Shown in pieces: positions 37,326-50,579 of a stretch of 64,000 nucleotides of DNA. The notes beneath the pieces are model-generated. The model was given only the letters and a program-made list of their open reading frames with translations. It was not told the DNA's origin and ran no database searches. The stretch is from Crotophaga sulcirostris. Taxonomy: Eukaryota > Chordata > Aves > Cuculiformes > Crotophagidae. The first letter of the stretch is position 1. Every line of letters begins with the position of its first letter. The stretch covers positions 839,274-903,273 of the forward strand of contig VYZB01000125.1 in assembly GCA_013397455.1 (NCBI GenBank), in the 5' to 3' direction. The position numbers were made by a program, and so were the translations under genes.

Positions 37326-37468
37326 GAAACTGCCGTCAAAGGGCAGCAGCAATTGCTGTGGCTAAAGAGATCTGCAGCAGTAATCCTGCTGCACGAACGT
37401 GGATTCTGGAAACCAAAAAACTTGGTAAAACTGTCCTGCCTCCTCAGGCTGTTGGGAAATACACTCAG
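37326..37468 (+). other. Candidate exon (143 nt)
   Basis: The donor ACTCAG|GTAGGT (GT at 37469) is strong. The acceptor ttctctgatag| at 37325 is weak, with little poly-pyrimidine tract. Two forward frames are open across the segment. One gives an alanine- and lysine-containing peptide (GNCRQRAAAIAVAKEI..., then TWILETKKLGKTVLPPQAV), which I do not recognise. A minus-strand frame of 108 codons (37181-37507) overlaps it. Being open in several frames means coding potential is not established. Confidence 0.2.
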
Positions 37469-37474
37469 GTAGGT

Positions 37475-40400
37475 GAAATATTTGACTATCACATTTGTAA
37501 ACATCAAGGGATGGACAATAATTCTCGAAAAATATGTAGATAATAGATAAAGATACAGCTGATGTGTGTGGTATCTTATTCATTAGTTCATTCAATATCT
37601 GACCTAAAGCTGCACTCCTCTACATCCTTCATATAGACTTAAACACAAGATTGGATTAGATTGCAGTTTTCTATTCTTTTAAGCAAAGGAAACTTTATTT
37701 CATATTATTACAGCAAAATAATTGGTTTAATTAGCTAAACCTTTCCAACTTTATAGAGAATGAAATTGCATGATTTTTCATTTCATACCATGCCATGTTG
37801 TTACAATAGTCTGAGTACTGAGAAGAGACTCCTCAGAGATTGTTCTTTTGATTTTAATGCAAAAATATTTTTTCACATCACAAAATCTGCATGTAAGAGC
37901 AAGTCTCCATAGCAAGTAATTGTGCTGGATATGATTTACACTGCAGGATGTTTCTTATGTAACATGAAGAAGATGATATAAATTGGAAGTAATAGGATAG
38001 AGTGTGGAATGAAAGATTATATTTTGTACTCAGAGGGTATTTAGCACCTTGAACCTGCAAAAACAATGAGTTTGCTTCTGTTCATGCATTTTCTGCAAAA
38101 TTATCATTTGATTTTTGACTGGAGAGCTGTTATAAGGATCATACTTTGAACAGCACAGAGATATTTGACCTTTAGGACCCCATAATATATTGTAGCATGG
38201 CTAGCAAGAGGACTAAAAAAAATGTTCCTTTGTAGGTTGGGAGAATTTGTCCCGAGATCTGAGACTTGCATGGGAGGCTTACAATAGCCTTTTTCTTTCT
38301 CCACTATATAAATAGAATTCAAGATGAAGTTGTTAAAATTATAGGCATACATACATGCTTCTTCAGTCTTTTTTTTTTTTTGAAAGATGATGAAGTTTAA
38401 TGTTTGAAATTTTAGGTATTTTGCAAAATTTAGACTTTATGTTTTAAGTAAAATTGTGATAGCATCTCTGGAAAAACACATCCTTCCATTAGTTAAGCAC
38501 TACAAATGCCCTGAATGCTCAGCCTCAGAAGACACAACCTCCTCTTTTCTCCCACCCACTATTCCAGCCCTGGTGCAGGTCTCCACCAGCAGACCTCCCC
38601 TGTGCACAGTTTTGTTCAACAGGAACTGGAATCTCTGTATAGTGATGAGCATAATGAGGTGAATTAAACATGCTAGCTCCAGCAATAGCACTTGGAACAG
38701 AGCGTTTTTGGCATCTTATTTAGCACGGGCACCTAATGCTCATAAAATAAGCCATTAGTAGTAGTCCCTTCTACTTTCTCTTTCCTTCATCCTAACAGAG
38801 TGGCACTATATTTTCCTGTAACTGATGGTCTCTGCTACGGTCACACTTCTTATCATGGTGCTGTTTTGCACATTTTCTTTCAAGGGATAATAGCAGATAA
38901 CCTACAGCAGTGTAAAATTTCTCAAGAGCCAGTTAGTCTTGGATCCTGACAAGCTTGTACAGTCCCCACTGAAGCCTGTGATGCTACCAGCATACTACAC
39001 AAACCAATCCAATTTGTTTTTTTCCTACACTTATGATTTTGGTTGTTTGGTTTCCTGATCCTATGCTCACACCCTGAAGTTTCTCCAGAAGAAATCTATA
39101 ACAGATTTCCTTACAGAAAATGGACCCAAACCATTCATTTGGAATTGTAAACATAGGGCTAATTTAAACAAAGTCTTTGGGAACTGGCAAGAAAGCAAGA
39201 GAAATTGTCTCTCTGCTAAGTTTAACCAACAATAAACTGGTAAAGCTCTTCTAATTTACATTATGTCAATGTGTGGACTATTTCCCACATGAACCTCATA
39301 AAGGTAATTTCTAGGAAGATATATTGTTCATCAAGTGTTGTCAAAGAGCATGGGAAAAAAAAAAGTTCTTTCAGCGTCATTTCATGAGATTCTTGCACTG
39401 AAGTAGAAATGTGTGCATGATAATGAGATAAAAAAGACTACCTGAAATGGAGGTACTTTTTTGAAAGATCTTTCTTTTTAGTCTCATGCATGGAGCCGGT
39501 GGAGCTGGGGAGGGACACATTGGATTCTGGGGGGGACATGTCAGGAGCTGAGGGGCATGCAGGAGCGCTCTGGGCTGCAGCTAGTTGTGCTGTGCTCCTT
39601 CCTTCAGCCTCATCAGAGGAGCAACAGTACTTGCTTATTCAATGCTAGTAGTTACCAGTAAGTTAATTATCCTAGTGGTTTCAAAGACAAAGAGCATTTT
39701 AAAATGCTGCTGATTCGCGTGAGTATTTGGGAAAGCACTTGGGAATCACTTCCAAAGCTGCCTTTGGAAGGAGGCAGAAATTCTACTGCTCTTCTTTAGG
39801 AGCGTGTGTCTGGGAAAGGGTGTGCGTGTGTGTGTTTCTAATGTATTGCTTTGAGGTTAAAATATATTTAATATATAAATAAACTACATTTGTCAGGGAA
39901 TGAAGCAATTTCATGTAGCAAAGATTTATTTAATGAAGAAATTGTCCATCCAAAAGGTGACATCACATTATCACCAAAAAACACAGCATTTATGTAAAGC
40001 TTTGGGTGTTCCATCAGTTCAGCATCCTTCTTGGGCAAGCATGGATTTTATGTATGTTTTATACAAGAAAAAACGACTAAGAGCCGGAGAAAGTTTTGAA
40101 GATGGCCATCAAGAAAATCAATAGCAGTATCATGATTAAAGCCCAAAGCCTCCTCCTGCCCAACCACTGGGCTTTTCTGCCTGCCTCATCTGGCTTAGAA
40201 CATCTCCCTCCGACTGCGTGAGCATTGGAAATATGTCTTATCATGTTTAGCCATATAGGACTTATTGATAACTTTCTGTTCTTCAGTTCTATTATTTATG
40301 GCAAACAGTGTACTCTACAGGAAAACCAAACATAAAAACAAAGGCAGTACATGGCCTGGCTTAAGATGTTTTGCAAATACAGATGAGGTAAGAAAAGCCA

Positions 40401-43400
40401 TAAAAGCTTTTGAGGCCTCTTGATTTTTCCCCTTTGAATATATTTGTCATAAAATCTCACAGAAGATAGGATGTACTGCAAACTCAGAAGTAAATCTAAT
40501 GTGTTTTTTGATGCTGTTGTTTGTGAATTCTTTGACATGTTAGCAATAAATTCAGGTGATGCGGTCATCCTGGAAGAAGTGAGTTTTTTACCAGCTTGTA
40601 TATTGTACGTGGCACATGATAAATGTTACCTTCAGTTTCAGGAAATGCGGAAAAACACTACAAGTGGTCAGCCGCTGCACTTGAGAGGAATAACCAAAAT
40701 ATCTTGTATTTTAGGAGATGGAGTCTATCCAAAGCAAAGCAAGGAAATCACTGCTGGTGTGCATCTCCTGCCAAGAAAGTATAAACTCAAATCAAACTGG
40801 CAGAAACATCACATAGAAAGCTTTTTCAAAAAACCCATTCTCTGTTGAGTATAAAAACATGAAAAACCTATTTTTCTTGTTATGTTTAACTGTTGATGGA
40901 ATTTGTTGTGCTGCTCTTAAATATGCATGCAATATCTTTTTCAAACGATAGGTGCAATGTGATCCTGATCACACACTTAATTACATGATGCAAACAAGAA
41001 GGTAGCATTGTTTCCTGCAGAAATCTGTTTTTTTCTTTGCTGCTCATTTTTTTTTCCAGCAGAAGTTATCAACTATGCAATGTACTTGAAATTACACAGA
41101 GTGGCTTGAGGAACTAAATACAGTTGAAGCCTTTTCGGGAGAGATGGAAGGATTGTGCAAGCCACAAGTCTGAGACAGATCAAAAAAAGTCAGAAATGTA
41201 TTTCATTCACTTGTTGCCAAACAGTCAGTTTTTGATGGCTGTAAGCATCCTGCTGGTGCGATGGCTGAGCATCAGTGTGTGCCCGAGAGGTAAGCCAAGG
41301 AGGTGTCCAGCAGCAGGAGTGGAGCAAGTCTGCTCTGTCAAATGTTGTTGTTTTAAAATATGTGATGTTCTTTTTTTACACAAAATTGAAGGGAATTAGC
41401 TTTAGAGCACTGTACCTGACATTAAAGGGACTCTTCGTCTGCACTAAGCATATTCCTTGAATTGTCATTTGGTAGTACTGTGAATTGGGTGACAAATAGT
41501 GATTCACTCTCAAAAAAATGATATGCCTTTTTATTTTCTTAATTCAGCTTTTAGAATTTTCATTTAATACATAAACTCCATAGTCTGATCCATCTCTAAT
41601 TCATACTATCTTGTCTAGCAGGTTTTATTAACTGCAATACCTTCAGCTGTTGTTTTGTTTCGATAATAGAGGACATTCAGCATGAAGAAAATTAATTTTC
41701 CCATTTCACATGTTTTTGCTTTTGCTTTTTTGTTTCTTCTTGCAGTTTTTAAATGAGTTCTAGAAAATAGCTGTAATAATATGGAAAGAGAGAAAGACAG
41801 AAGTAAATATTGATCTTTACTGTGTAATAATTTATGGTACCAACTTAATAAGTGGTGTGACTTGAGTAGTTCACTATCCATTTATCATGCATTGATAGGT
41901 TGATACCTGAATTTCTAACATCACTGCTTGCTTTGACATAATAAAAGACCTGCCACGTTCCCATTAAAATCATGAGATTTTAGGACTTTCTGCCTTGGTT
42001 ATAAATATCACTATTTGTAAGTTATGAATTATTATGCAGAGTAGCAACCTATGAATGACTTACTCCAGCTACTATATATAAAATAAAGACTTTGACATTT
42101 TTGAACTTCAGGAGGACAACTTCCTCCTTCCAGAAAAAAGGCTTGTGAATAATTTTAATTATATCCACCATAAAAAGTTTACAAACTAAGAGACAGTTCC
42201 TGAACTAAAATAAATCACTTCAACTCCACAGATGGCAAGAAGGAGACAGCAATTTACATTAAAACGTTCTGATGAGAGTTGTCTTGAGCTCCAGTTTGCT
42301 GGTATAATAGCTTCAGGCTAATCACATATAACTCCAGTAGCTATAGTGTGGTTATAGTCTGGGAGATGAATTTATAAAAATAGCACTTGAGCTTCCATGT
42401 TTGCTCTCAACAGTCCCATCTCAAGGACTTCGCAGTCCATTTTGGTCAGCATAGAGGTCGCACTGGAGTCTGGTGACAGCAAGTCTTTCAACTGGACTGC
42501 AGATAATAATGTCAAGTCAAATTATTTCTGCTTCTCACCTCCCCTTCTTCTGATTTAAAAAATGCTATGGAGCAGAATAAAAATCCTGACATTCCCTTGC
42601 TGTTTAACTTCACCATGCTGTCCATAAGGAGTCTAGATTGTCAATGGCATAATGCAAAAACATGTTTCAAATAGTTAGGATTGATATCCAGGTTCTCCAT
42701 ACTTGCTTTTCCTAGAGAAATACACTTTAAATAATGTGCATGTTAATAATGGCATACGTACGGCTGGTTTGGGATAGCAAGTTTTTTGAATACTTCAACT
42801 CTTGCACAGTATCATTAAGACATAATCCTGTGAGTTCAGTACTTGGTGTTAGCTACCAAGCTCATTTAGCAGTTGTGGACATCCTTATCGCTGTGCTTTA
42901 TGGTTTTGAGGAACTGTGAGGAGGCAGGAGGGATGTTCTCACCGAAAGCTTTTGCAATAGTCCTAATCTACTGTGGTTTTTTTTTCCATAGAAATACCTA
43001 TGGGAAAGAATATATTCATTTTTTCCACAGACAGCCTACAGTATCATCATTAACAAGGTGCAATGAAGGTCCCTCACAGTGGTAAGTGTGAGTCAGTTAA
43101 TTGGCTCATCACACTCTGGGTGCTTGGAGTCCAAGTTAGAAAGAGCAGACATGGGTACAGACTAAGCACAGAGCTCTCGTATAAAGATGACATTACTAGA
43201 CATCTAGAATAGTTTAATATGCAGTCTATTCCTAGAGTTTTTTTCAATTTCTTAGGTTGAAACCTATGTCCTTACTTCCATTCTTCCTGGAAAATACATA
43301 AATACCTTCAGTGGCTGAAGGCTGTGAAGTGGCAAAACCTTTTACTTTTGCTGGTTCAAGGACTAGATAAAAAGAGAGACATAGAAAACCAAGGTTATGG

Positions 43401-46400
43401 ATAATGGGATAATAGTGAAAAATAAGTTAACTGGTTTGCTAAATTCCATCTATATTTGCAGTTTCTAAGGAATTGCTATGAAAAGAGTTTGTGTTTATGT
43501 TCATTTTATCTTATGTTGTAGGGATTTAACATACTATTTATAAGTCATTAAACATTTTTGTTGTGACATTTGATCTCTATGTTGATACTTTATTACTGTA
43601 GATCACTTAGAAATGGGAAAGGGAACTGTGAAATTTAAATAAATTATGGATTGTTGGGTTTTTAGTAACTGGATCATTTAAAAGCCCCATTTTTAGTAAG
43701 AAATAATGACTTGCTTTATTTAGAGACTACTTAAAATTCTCTTAAGGTATCTATTGAATATCTTGACATAGCAGATAAATCAGTAGCAGACTCAAAACTG
43801 GTTCTACACTGTTATATATTATAATATGTTCTAGATTGTGGTGCACGTTATACATGCCTTGTACACTTGCATGTTAGATGTGGAGGAAGAGATAGCCTGT
43901 TTTCAAAGCTGTTTCTAACATATGATCATTCTTACCTCCTGAAAACCTGCCAGGATTTGTGTTTGAAGTACAATGTTGGTTTATTCATGTTTGTGGATGG
44001 TCTCTGATAGGCTGAAGATGATAGTTTTTATGACATTTTTCTCTTTTGGTGTTGTAAATGAATTATTTATATATCCAAAAGTGATTAGGAGAGAGGTGGC
44101 TGTTCAGCCGAATTTTAAACTGACCTATTTCCTGTCAAAAATAATCAGGATAAAACCTGCACTCCTTAAGTAGCTCTTTCAAGATGTAAAACTGGGCACC
44201 AGAGCCTGGAGCTGCTGCGGGTGAACAGCCACACGCTGTGTGGGTAGCTGCAACCCATGCCAGCAGCTGATAATGAAACTGTATTTGCTCTGTGATACCA
44301 GAAACGTTAAGCTGCTTTCTTTATTAACAGAAAGATGCATTTGTAGTCCAGTCATTTAACTTCGTGCATTCCCAAATTAACCAGATCCTTACTGGAAGTA
44401 ATGGGAAACTTTCCACTGCAACAAGCATTTGCTTTAATGTATTGCTGCAAGCCAACGCTACTGTTGGACCCCTTGTCCTGCCAACGTTGCCAGCTCTCAC
44501 TGCCTGTAATCACTTATGCATCTTCTGTAACCTCTGGTGAGATTCATCTGCCCAAGGAAAGGACTTGCCAACCTTTGGAATGATAGTGAACTGATCAGGT
44601 GATGGTGGAGTTCTTTCTCTGACAAACATAATTATGAACACTAAAACTTTCCCCCAAAACAATGTTTGGCAAACAGGTGTGTCTTTGCTTCAAAAAACTG
44701 TTTTGTTTTAAGCTCAAATTCACAAACTCATCTCCCTGACTGAGCAGACCTATAGGGCTAATTCAAGCCAGCTGCCTTTGTAAGGAACAAGAGCTTCGTC
44801 GCTTTTACTGTTAGAGAACATTAGTTACATTATCTTTAAAAAAAACAAACCAACGAACACAAAAGAGAGAGAAAAGAAACAACAGTGCGGATAATGGACA
44901 GTCTATCACTGGTATGATGTCAAATACCGGCGTGCCAGGCTCTTCTGTCTGCACTAACCACCAGCATTATGTAATATTTTATCTTCTTTGGCCTTGGACC
45001 TTGTTATTCAGAATAACATATAATAATAAAGGAGCATTTTTAGTGATTTTGTTAGAAATACATCAGACTGTGTAACAGTCTGGTGGCATCAATAATTCCC
45101 TATTAAGCCCTTTACACCCATTATGGTTTGTGCTTTTACTTTTTTTTTCTAAGTTAGTTTCCAGGCAACCGGTAAGAACTGAATTACATTAAGCTATTAA
45201 TTCAGGACTGCACGCCAGCTCCAGGTTCTGCAGCCGATTTGTTCCTCTTGCATACAAGTTTCCTCATAAACCCTCTTTTATTGGCTTAATTTTTAGTGGT
45301 ACCTAGCCCAGAGAATTGATTTTAAAATGACAGCTCCCGTACTTGATTTTTGGTTCTTGTTCGGTTTTTTAATGTTTGTTGATGAAGTTCATTTTTGATA
45401 TGTAATGAAGTAGAGGTCTGTGAGGAACATTTGGTGTTAGCCACCATAAATTTATACTGCTATCTACCAATGTGTTCTTCAACACTGTGCAATATATTGG
45501 CTCATATTAAGATCTGAATTAAGAAGACTCTTGTGATTGATTTCCTCATGGGATACAAACTGGGCCATTGGTTATCAAAAAAATTTACTTTGTAGGACCT
45601 CTCTTCATCCAGTGGAGATGTGTGCTCTTCTTCCTCAGCTGCTATTGCAACACCCCAAAAATTTGATTTAGAAATCTTGTGTACAGTCCTGCAATGTAGG
45701 ATGCAGGATGTGATGACCTGCTGGACAGTGTGGCATGAACAATACTGCTCCATTTGTGATCTTGCAACCCTGAGCGCTCACTCTGGCCATTGGCTGCAAA
45801 TTCTCCTCTAATCTTTCATTAAGAAAACTAGAAAATACAGAGTTTTGCCTGTTTGCAAAGTCTGGAAAGATAAAATGTGGGAAATAGTTTCAATAATAGA
45901 AAGCTAGATATAAAAACTAAAGTATTGTTTTTGTAATTTGAACACAAATAAGCAGATATTATGTCAAAGGCTCATTCCTTTCAAGGATACATATGGATTA
46001 AGAATGCAGTTTATTAACTAATACTTGTATAGAAAACGCATGTACATCAATAATACGAAAAATAAAGAAAAAGCATTAATGAGACGTAACCACCCCTAGC
46101 ATGACATGAAGATCTTGGCAGATATTAAAAAAGAGAAATTCTTGTGTTATGCTCCATTGTTAAATGAATGTAGCACTGGTGAAGGGAATGAGACTGGCAG
46201 CTCGATAATGAACTTCTCTTCTTATTCCCTGAAGAAGGTCAGAGAGGCTGAGCTTGTCAACTTTTCTCCCAGACTCGGCTGAAAGGATATACCTAGAAGT
46301 GGGATAGATATTTTGGGATGAAATTGCAGTTGTGTCTAATAATTATGATTTATGAGTTATGAAACCCAATCTGTATGCTGTATTGAGTTACTGTATATCT

Positions 46401-46740
46401 CATCTAAAAGGTCAGAAAGGTCATTATCCATTTCATAACCTATATTCACAAAGACTTCAGCCATCCAGGTATTTGTATTGTCCTTGTCTTTGTCTCAGTC
46501 TTTATATTGCTGTCAGTGAGCTGTGGAGGTCTGGAACGCATAAGAAGTTGTGCTGGTGATTTTTCATGAGGCTACATTTAGAATAATCCGTCTTAATTAA
46601 AAGAACCTCTATAAAAGAATAAATAAATAAAATATAATATTATATAAGACTGAAAACAAAGCACCAAGGCAAAGGCTATTTCAGATAAAGTTGCCATGGT
46701 TTTTGTGAAATAGTTGACCTGGGATGGAATTTCAAAATCC
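37475..46740. other. Unique sequence, no gene recognised
   Basis: No transposon or gene recognised over about 9 kb. Items noted are a (TG)n microsatellite at 39821-39835, an 11- to 13-base T-run near 38370-38382, and a 125-codon plus-strand frame at 40471-40848 with no recognisable domain. A moderately GC-richer patch lies at 39490-39620. Splice-like motifs are not well paired. Confidence 0.5.
39821..39835 (+). repeat. (TG)n microsatellite
   Basis: A short tgtgcgtgtgtgtgt tract with one interrupting C. Confidence 0.75.
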
Positions 46741-46743
46741 GTG

Positions 46744-46774
46744 ATTTTTTAAATAATTTATTTATTTAAAAAAT
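46744..46774. repeat. Perfect 13-bp inverted repeat, 5-nt loop
   Basis: attttttaaataa (46744-46756) and its exact reverse complement (46762-46774) are separated by tttat. It is A/T only, so a weak hairpin. It lies 54 bp upstream of a second, stronger hairpin. Confidence 0.7.
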
Positions 46775-46827
46775 AAACTACAGTTATGAGCTGTTTCTAA
46801 TTTCTGATTTTTTTTTAAAGTTCTGTG

Positions 46828-46865
46828 ATATGAATTTGAATCATAGAGGTGATTCAAATTCATAT
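46828..46865. repeat. Perfect 16-bp inverted repeat, 6-nt loop
   Basis: The left arm atatgaatttgaatca (46828-46843) pairs exactly with the right arm (46850-46865) around the loop tagagg. The right arm plus loop is then repeated imperfectly downstream: atagaggtgattcaaattca at 46843-46862 and atagaggcgattcacaaatt from 46864. The locus therefore combines an inverted and a direct duplication. The stem is shorter than a typical microRNA precursor (about 22-33 bp), so a microRNA is unlikely. Confidence 0.75.
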
Positions 46866-46889
46866 AGAGGCGATTCACAAATTCAGACC

Positions 46890-49800
46890 ATAAAAGATAA
46901 CCTGGTCTTCCTAAAACTTCACTTGAAAAACAAAATAATTAAAGGTCTACAGTTTATAAGCAGAGCATATAATATATGCCCTTCACTGTTGTAAGAAACG
47001 GTAAGAACTTGTCTAGCTTAAAAGGATTTTTATGCCTCATTGGTTGCTCAGATCTCTTGGAACAATTATAATCACCAGACTAAGTGGTTTTTCCACCTTT
47101 ACATTTATCACTCCAATGAAGAGTGTGTTGCCATCCTGAGGATCTGTGGTTCTATCGGCAGATCAAAAAAACCTCGTGGTCAACGTGTTGAATCTAATCA
47201 TGTACTCCATTTCTGGGACATACTTTATTAAACATTTTCATCACTTTCAAATGTGCATTCATACCACAACAGATTTATATCTGTAATTAGGTGAATTGTT
47301 ATTTACTAGCAGAGATAAAGCTAGCAAAAAGACACCTTTCAGCAACATAATTCAAATGTCATGAGTTATTACCAGTTCCAGATTAACAGTACAGTTATTT
47401 TTGGTTTTGCTACAGGTTAGGAACGTGTCTTCTGTCAGAAACCTTGGGAAATCGTTCAGAAATACTGGCAACAAGTGTCTATGACTGTCCAGCTAAAAAA
47501 TATCAGAAGTATATGAAAGCAGTGATCCCTTTCCAACATCTACGTTCAGTAATGAGATATTTTTATTGAAGAAAGTCTCTAACAGATGGTGTTTCTAAAT
47601 TTTGAATATTAGGGCTGTTTTTGAAAGAGGCCTCCACACAGTCTGATGTATTGCAGAGGAGATTTTGCATTTCAACTATAGCTAAGAGCTAATTGTGCTG
47701 CCACTCCAATTACACTAAGGCACCAATTCCCAGCATTGAAGTCACGATGCACGTGGCTGCTTGGTGACATCCCTTGCATCTGCAGCCACTGCCACCAAAA
47801 TACACCCTTAGTGTATGGGGCTCTTATTTATGACACCTGGAAGATGCAGGTGGTTTTAAAAAAATTAGTAGTTTATTGTGTGTGTTCTGTAGAAGGTATC
47901 TTCATATATCATTGCAGTTTCTTAGTCATTGTTATATGAGATTATTTTACAGTTGATTACTGGAGCATTTGTACTTAACACCACAACCTTTATCAGACAA
48001 TTTTCTCATCTCACGAAAACAAACTCATTAATTTCAGAAGTCATATTTTCCTTAAATCCATGTTGCCCTGGCATTCAGAAGCAGATAAGGATGATGCTAA
48101 CCAAGCCTAATCAACAGCCTTGTTGTTTCCTGGGGCTGAAAAACTAGAAATGACCAGTTTTTCACCAAATCCAGTGCCACAGATGCCATCACAGTATGAC
48201 CACTTTACCAGACATCATCCCTATGCCCTTGTGCCTTGGTTGCTCCCGCAGGAAGGCTTGGTCTCCCGATAACAAGAAACTTCCCATGCTCTCCTCTAAG
48301 CTTATTAAAACCCAATTTATACTCATTTGTTCAGTGGTAACAGTGGTTGCTTTTGCTAAGCTGTTCAAATGCTTTGGTGTGCTTTTGTAAACACTTTCTT
48401 ATCCTTTGAAAATAGTGGTAAGACATTTTCTTTGTTTCATTCATGCAGACCTTTTTCAGTATCAGAGTTGTGTTCCTAGTTGTTCAGTCATTTCATGAAT
48501 ATGAAACACGTATGGACTACATTTTCATAGTTTAATCTATTTTTCTCTATAAGCAATACAAGATGATTTTTTTTTTTGACATGGAAATGCAAGCGATCTA
48601 GATTAAGGGTGACTATGCACATGTAATTCAAGAGAGTAGCTTTGGGGAAACATCAGCTAGGGGAAGTGAAAGAAGAGAAATCTGAATTCAATTGGATTTC
48701 AGTAACTTCAGATTGGTTTTGAATCATATTTACATGCTTTTCTATATCTCATATGTTTGCAAGTTTTATTGCTATAGTTGTAAGTGTCTTGGAGCTATGT
48801 GAATTAGTGGATATATTATTACGGAGCAGAAGATGAACTGTGTTAGCAAGAAATGAGATCGTTCCCCAGAGTCCTACACAGAAATGCTGTGGAAAACCTG
48901 GAACTGAACTCAAATCCCAGGAGACATAGAATGGCCCCAAAACGTATGGTGTTATGGGCCAGGAACTGCCACTAGGAAGCTCAACTCAAGCTTTAAAACT
49001 CAATTAGCATGAAGTATACTGACTGAAATAGGTACATTTCAGGGAAAATGCTCTCTGCTTCTCCTGAAGAACCAGGAGCTTTGATGCTTTCTCTCTACTG
49101 CTTCCAGTGGTGGTAAATGTGAGAATTTTGTATGGTTTCAGGTTAAGAATGAAAGTGAGAAATCATTTAACACCCAGAGCTCCAACAGGAGCGTCAGTGG
49201 AAGCTGGATTGATGGAATTGCCCAAAATTGATGGTGGGTTTAGGATGATTGTTTTCATTGTTGTTTGTGACTTTTCTCTGAATGCTTTTATAAGTATGTA
49301 TTTCAGGAGAAGGCAAAGACTTCTCACAGGGTGAACCAAAGGAGAAATTATGGTTCTTGAAGGAGAGCTGCATCCATAAATCGAAAAATATGATGTGACA
49401 CAGTAAAAATAGGACTGTTGTCCTGAAGTCTTTAGATCTGCTTTAAAAGAATACTTTGGAAATTAATCATCAAATGATTTAGTCATAGCAATTTGATTCA
49501 AGTATATTTTTATTTATATTGAAGTCTTAAATTATAGAGCCACTCATTGTCAATTAAATAATTTTAAATAATGCAGCTGCTAAACTTGCCTGGTTTAGCT
49601 GTTGGCTTTCCAGCATTTGGCCTTTTGCCTTCTTCATAGTCCTGTTTCTCCACCACAGCCATCCTGTCTGGAAGCCTCTCCTCCATAAGCATGAGCAGGT
49701 GTAGTTCCTTCTCCTGCTTGTAAATACACAGAATCTGGCCCATGGGGGAGTTTAATCTTCTCCAAATGGTTTCCCCTCACCTCCAAGTGCATTCAAGGTC

Positions 49801-50340
49801 TGGAGCACTCGCGATGCATTGCAAGATCGGCTGTGCGCAAAAAAAATGACCAAGTAATGTCATTTACTAAAGACTTGGTATCCTGCTGATCAACCCACCA
49901 TGGAGGAGTTGGACACCAAAGACAAAGGTGAAGGTCGAACAGGTCTGCTTCCACAAAAAATGTACTAATGGTCATTTTTTCCCTCTCCTGATTTTTAAAC
50001 TGTGTTCCTTAGTTGTGAAAAATACAATTGTATTGGAATAGAAATGGAAAATGAACACCAAAATACTTTGATCTAGAGAATTCAAGCTTAGTCCTAGTGG
50101 GAATTAAGCAGGAGAAGTTTCAAAGAATTTATATTCAAAATGCTTTTGTAACTTTTGCTTCATAAAAAGAGAGATAGTAAAAATTCATATTTTGGAAATG
50201 GATGTTCTCCTTTCTGGCAATAAAAAGTAAAGGTAATTTATTTCAAAAGGAAGTTAGCAGTTACTATGATTTCAAATGATATAGCTTTAATGCTCAACAT
50301 GTCTTAATCTTGCTGATTGTAAAACTTTCCTTTGATTATA
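46890..50340. other. Unique sequence, nothing recognised
   Basis: AT-rich DNA with frames under 76 codons on both strands. No transposon, RNA gene or convincing splice pair was seen. Confidence 0.55.
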
Positions 50341-50345
50341 AGCTC

Positions 50346-50574
50346 AGAGGATCACAGAAGCACTTGGATTGGAAGAGGCCTTAAAGATCATCCAGTTCCA
50401 GCACTCCTGCCATGGGCCGGGACACCTTCCTGTGCTGAGGACTCCGGAACTGAACACAGAACTTCAGGTGAGGTCCCATGAGAGCAGAGCAGAGGGGCAG
50501 AATCATCTCCCTCACCTGCCAGTCAAACTTCTTTTGATGGAGCCCAGGATACAGTTGGCTTTCTGGGCTGCAAG
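50346..50574 (-). mobile_element. CR1 LINE, minus orientation, internally deleted
   Basis: Read on the minus strand, this is CR1 ending in its 3' tail. On the plus strand it appears as atcacagaagcacttggatt, then cttaaagatcatccagttcc (the reverse of the tail), then catgggccgggacacc. It then jumps directly to tgtgctgaggactccggaac and gaggtcccatgagagcagag, which in normal CR1 copies lie several hundred bases further 5' within ORF2. It continues to ggctttctgggctgc and stops at about 50574, its 5' truncation point. The ORF2 wording is strongly diagnostic. The reading frame is not intact. Confidence 0.93.
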
Positions 50575-50579
50575 ATAAT

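Noticed and set aside
40471..40848. 125-codon plus-strand frame as a gene
   Set aside because: No family resemblance and no well-paired splice signals; a frame of this length is expected by chance in a window this size.
46828..46865. microRNA precursor
   Set aside because: A 16-bp stem with a 6-nt loop is shorter than a Drosha/Dicer substrate, and the flanks do not extend the pairing.
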